Assembly: GCF_018143015.1 (NCBI RefSeq)
Contig: NC_054746.1
Coordinates: forward strand, 32,391,129 to 32,455,128
Length of the DNA: 64,000 nt
From: Lytechinus variegatus
Lineage: Eukaryota; Echinodermata; Echinoidea; Temnopleuroida; Toxopneustidae
Direction: 5' to 3'
Below are positions 62,970 to 64,000 of the stretch, in pieces. Position 1 is the first letter of the stretch; every line of letters begins with the position of its first letter. The position numbers were made by a program, and so were the translations under genes. The notes under the pieces are model-generated. The model was not told the DNA's origin. It did no database searches and saw only the letters and a list, made by a program, of their open reading frames with translations.

Positions 62970-63611
62970 GTTCGATCTAGTCTGTCGATTAATTTAGATG
63001 ATGATTAGATCGCGCTCCGCTTACCCAATTATCTAAAATGAATGAAAGTGTTTATCGTCAATTTGGTACATTGAGTGAAGCCATAATGCACTGCGCCCTT
63101 TTAATTATGTCTTTTTTTAAGTCGAGGGTCGAGGGAAGAACTCTCTGTAGACAAAGCATTCTATTATTATCAACTTTTATCCTTGACATATTTGAATGAT
63201 CTTTCAAGGACAACAATCGTTCGACGTTCAAGTGCCAGTGCCCGACATACAAAGCACTAATTTGTTGGACATTATCCAAGGTAATTTTATTTTTTGAGTA
63301 TAACAATGCCCTTTTTACGCCATTATTCTCCTTCCTTGTCAATTTATTTTTACTCATCCATTTTATATTCGCATCAATGCCACACCCCTGTTGTTCTGTT
63401 CCACCATGACAGAGGAGATGCGTTATTCCAGTTTGTTACAAATTTATTGCTATAGCAGCCAACTGTCAGAATTATGAATGGTTTTATTTCAGTCAACATA
63501 CATCATCATTAATGTAATGAAAAGTTACCCTGGTGCAAACAAACAATGATGTGAATTACATAAGTAGAGCAGGGATATAAAGAGAAGCCATTACAACTGC
63601 AATGGGGGAGC

Positions 63612-63754
63612 ATCAGGGGCGGATCCAAGAATTAAAAAAAAGGGGGGCACATTTTCCCGATGAATATTTGACTACCAAAAAATAAAAAAAGGTTTTTACC
63701 TAAAATTGGAGATTATTTCGTCCGTGGAAAATTTGAGAAGCAAAAAAAAAGGAA
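63612..63754 (+). mobile_element. Transposon end fragment, CAGGGGCGGATCCAAG
   Basis: Begins CAGGGGCGGATCCAAGAATT and then a GGGGGGCACATTTTC tract, the style of terminal sequence also seen in reverse at 29,400-29,430 (GGATCCGCCCCTGG). The other end was not found. Confidence 0.4.
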
Positions 63755-64000
63755 GAAGAAGGTCAAACAAAATGTTCGTATCATCAGCATATAAAATAAA
63801 TGAAAGAATCGAGGAATAATGTATATTAAAAACAGTTAAGGTCCTAGAATAGAATCTTGTGGCACTCCACAGTTAAAGGGATTTTAAGCATCAGCAATAT
63901 AAACGAACTGTTGTCGATACATATATTCCAAGGCCAAGCAGCTCCCCGCCCGTATTCCGTAATTATATAATTTATGAAGGAAAATGTTATGGTCAATAGT
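63755..64000 (-). mobile_element. Reverse-transcriptase fragment of a non-LTR retrotransposon, runs off the window
   Basis: The minus strand encodes TIDHNIFLHKLYNYGIR, then NCGVPQDSILGP, then FILYADDTNILF. These are conserved reverse-transcriptase blocks including the catalytic YADD. An in-frame stop and a frame change separate them, so the copy is dead. The usual GVPQGS is GVPQDS here. Confidence 0.78.

Noticed and set aside
63058..63357. 99-codon minus-strand frame upstream of the fibrinogen-related gene
   Set aside because: AT-rich, no domain, no splice or promoter support.

Overview
This is eukaryotic nuclear DNA from a metazoan, most likely a marine invertebrate deuterostome such as a sea urchin or another echinoderm. 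The sequence is AT-rich, with short exons, kilobase introns, many small inverted-repeat transposons, tRNA-derived SINEs and long microsatellites. The taxonomic call is an inference from that style and from the three genes below. Nothing looks prokaryotic.

Three genes are supported, all on the minus strand. (1) 50,249 down to 34,797 is a complete KIF6 (kinesin-9 family) gene of 19 coding exons. Its reading phase is unbroken at every junction, giving 950 codons plus a stop. (2) 24,712-24,668 is the first coding exon of a ryanodine receptor, MASQDAEDEVSFLRT, ending at the family's conserved intron position. I found no second exon down to base 1, so intron 1 probably exceeds 24.6 kb. (3) 62,969 down to 55,997 is a secreted protein with a signal peptide, an EGF-like exon and a fibrinogen-related domain. 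It is frame-disrupted in two exons in this sequence.

Layout. 1-24.7 kb is RyR intron 1. It holds inverted-repeat elements, large microsatellites and a few plus-strand exon-like patches of unknown identity. 24.7-34 kb is intergenic, with a 1.7 kb hAT-like element (perfect 8-bp target duplication) that contains a TTAA-type MITE. 34.0-34.9 kb is another hAT-like element, inserted in the last codons of KIF6. 34.9-50.2 kb is KIF6, with a tandem repeat carrying DR1 motifs, a trinucleotide array and SINEs in its introns. 50.3-55 kb holds SINE pieces, a broken non-LTR retrotransposon, and a transposon nested in another transposon, both with 8-bp duplications. 56-63 kb is the fibrinogen-related gene. 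The last 400 bp holds a decayed reverse-transcriptase fragment.

The most notable observation is the hAT insertion at the KIF6 3' end. The 8-bp duplication ATCTATAG brackets the element. The annotated last 28 residues, the stop codon and an AATAAA all lie in transposon sequence. The DNA beyond the element reads on in frame to a probable former stop three codons later. A second pattern is a set of elements whose ends are built from many copies of a short palindromic word, a different word in each element, although two of them share internal sequence.
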